From: an uncultured Bacteroidota bacterium
GTDB lineage: Bacteria > Bacteroidota > Bacteroidia > Bacteroidales > WCHB1-69
Assembly: GCA_902786595.1 (NCBI GenBank)
Contig: CADADB010000004.1
Location: 1-64,000, forward strand
Reading direction: 5' to 3'
Length of the DNA: 64,000 nt
In this document: one piece after another, positions 63,821-64,000 of the stretch
Layout: every line of letters starts with the position of its first letter
Position numbering within the stretch: position 1 is the first letter of the stretch
The notes under the pieces: generated by a model
The model's input: only the letters and a program-made list of their open reading frames with translations
Told to the model about the DNA's origin: nothing
The model's database searches: none
Made by a program: the position numbers and the translations under genes

Positions 63821-63847
63821 GGGGAGTCTTGCCGACTCCCCTTTTTT
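63821..63847 (+). terminator. Rho-independent terminator after secDF
   Basis: The arms GGGGAGTC (63821-63828) and GACTCCCC (63834-63841) pair around TTGCC, followed by a run of T. Confidence 0.93.
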
Positions 63848-63897
63848 ATCGGCGAATTTTGCGAATTAGACGAATTACCGATCCAATTTTTCTTCAT

Positions 63898-63974
63898 CAT
63901 TCTACATTCTAAATTCTACATTCTACATTCAGCATTCATCATTCTACATTCTTCATTCTTCATTCTACATTCAT
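63898..63974. repeat. Heptamer array CATTCTA, 11 units
   Basis: Eleven 7-bp units in register, each CATTCNN or AATTCTA (CATTCTA, CATTCTT, CATTCAT and CATTCAG variants). It is preceded by a three-unit 9-bp repeat CGAATTNNN at about 63853-63879. The longest heptamer array in the window. Confidence 0.92.
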
Positions 63975-63988
63975 CATTAAAAAAATCG

Positions 63989-63996
63989 TATCTTTG
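63989..63996 (+). promoter_or_regulatory. -7 box for a gene beyond the right edge
   Basis: TATCTTTG followed by CC, 4 nt from the window end. It predicts a rightward gene starting just outside. Confidence 0.5.
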
Positions 63997-64000
63997 CCGC

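Noticed and set aside
63898..63974. Heptamer arrays considered as CRISPR arrays
   Set aside because: Units are 7-8 bp with no unique spacers, and no cas genes are in the window.

Overview
The window is a 64-kb stretch of chromosome from an anaerobic or microaerophilic member of the Bacteroidota, most likely the Bacteroidales. Supporting signs are the Bacteroidota-type promoter box TAnnTTTG in front of many genes, type IX secretion (T9SS) C-terminal sorting domains on at least four proteins, a fused SecDF, the DUF4295/DUF4271/DUF4292 families, a TonB-dependent receptor of the Oar type and ATP-dependent PEP carboxykinase. Species cannot be named from this sequence. No transposase, integrase, phage gene, CRISPR array or rRNA operon was seen; the gene content is mostly core chromosome.

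Layout. 1-10.5 kb: two very large repeat-built surface proteins, the first cut by the window edge and ending in a FISUMP-type domain, the second 2563 aa with a T9SS tail. 10.6-16 kb: a CPBP membrane protease, then a leftward group (T9SS protein, DUF4271, hemD, rnpA, yidD) and a cyclic-2,3-diphosphoglycerate-synthase-like GTPase. 16-25 kb: central metabolism (pckA, pepE, nadB, a lone CoA-transferase alpha subunit, a PLP-dependent sulfur amino-acid enzyme), a neutral zinc metallopeptidase and one unknown exported protein. 25-34 kb: a T9SS type B SBBP/PKD protein, obg, rpmG, a DUF4295 gene, ftsY, ispH and another T9SS protein. 34-39 kb: a leftward cluster with a CNNM/CorC membrane protein, DUF4292, a QueG-KdsD fusion, tRNA-Leu and rsmI. 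39-43 kb: glycosyltransferase, esterase and a PCMD-domain protein. 43-46.6 kb: rpsL-rpsG-fusA-rpsJ, followed by tRNA-Ala instead of the usual S10 operon. 46.7-51 kb: GNAT, glutathione peroxidase, superoxide dismutase, an unknown protein and cstA. 51-58.7 kb: TonB receptor, 5'-nucleotidase C-domain protein, floA, nfeD, tyrS and a DUF4878 lipoprotein. 58.8-64 kb: ettA and secDF.

The most unusual signal is not a gene. Nearly every larger gap holds short arrays of degenerate tandem repeats with a 7-bp period (a few have 8, 9 or 12 bp). Many unrelated unit families occur, for example AATTCTT, GGTTATT, GTGAATA, CGATTTG, GGACTTA, ATTATCA and CATTCTA. They resemble the short tandemly repeated repetitive (STRR) sequences known from cyanobacteria. 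Six arrays lie 0 to 6 nt upstream of a start codon. Others supply stop codons, C-terminal residues or part of a signal peptide. One 37-bp array is identical in front of two genes 38.6 kb apart. A second family of short palindromes (GTAGAGACGCA-type and GGGCGTAT-type) sits among them. Other points of note are the QueG-KdsD fusion, a tRNA that shares one base with an upstream stop codon, the CoA-transferase alpha gene without its beta partner and the interrupted str/S10 ribosomal cluster.

All calls are from reading the sequence; no database search was possible.
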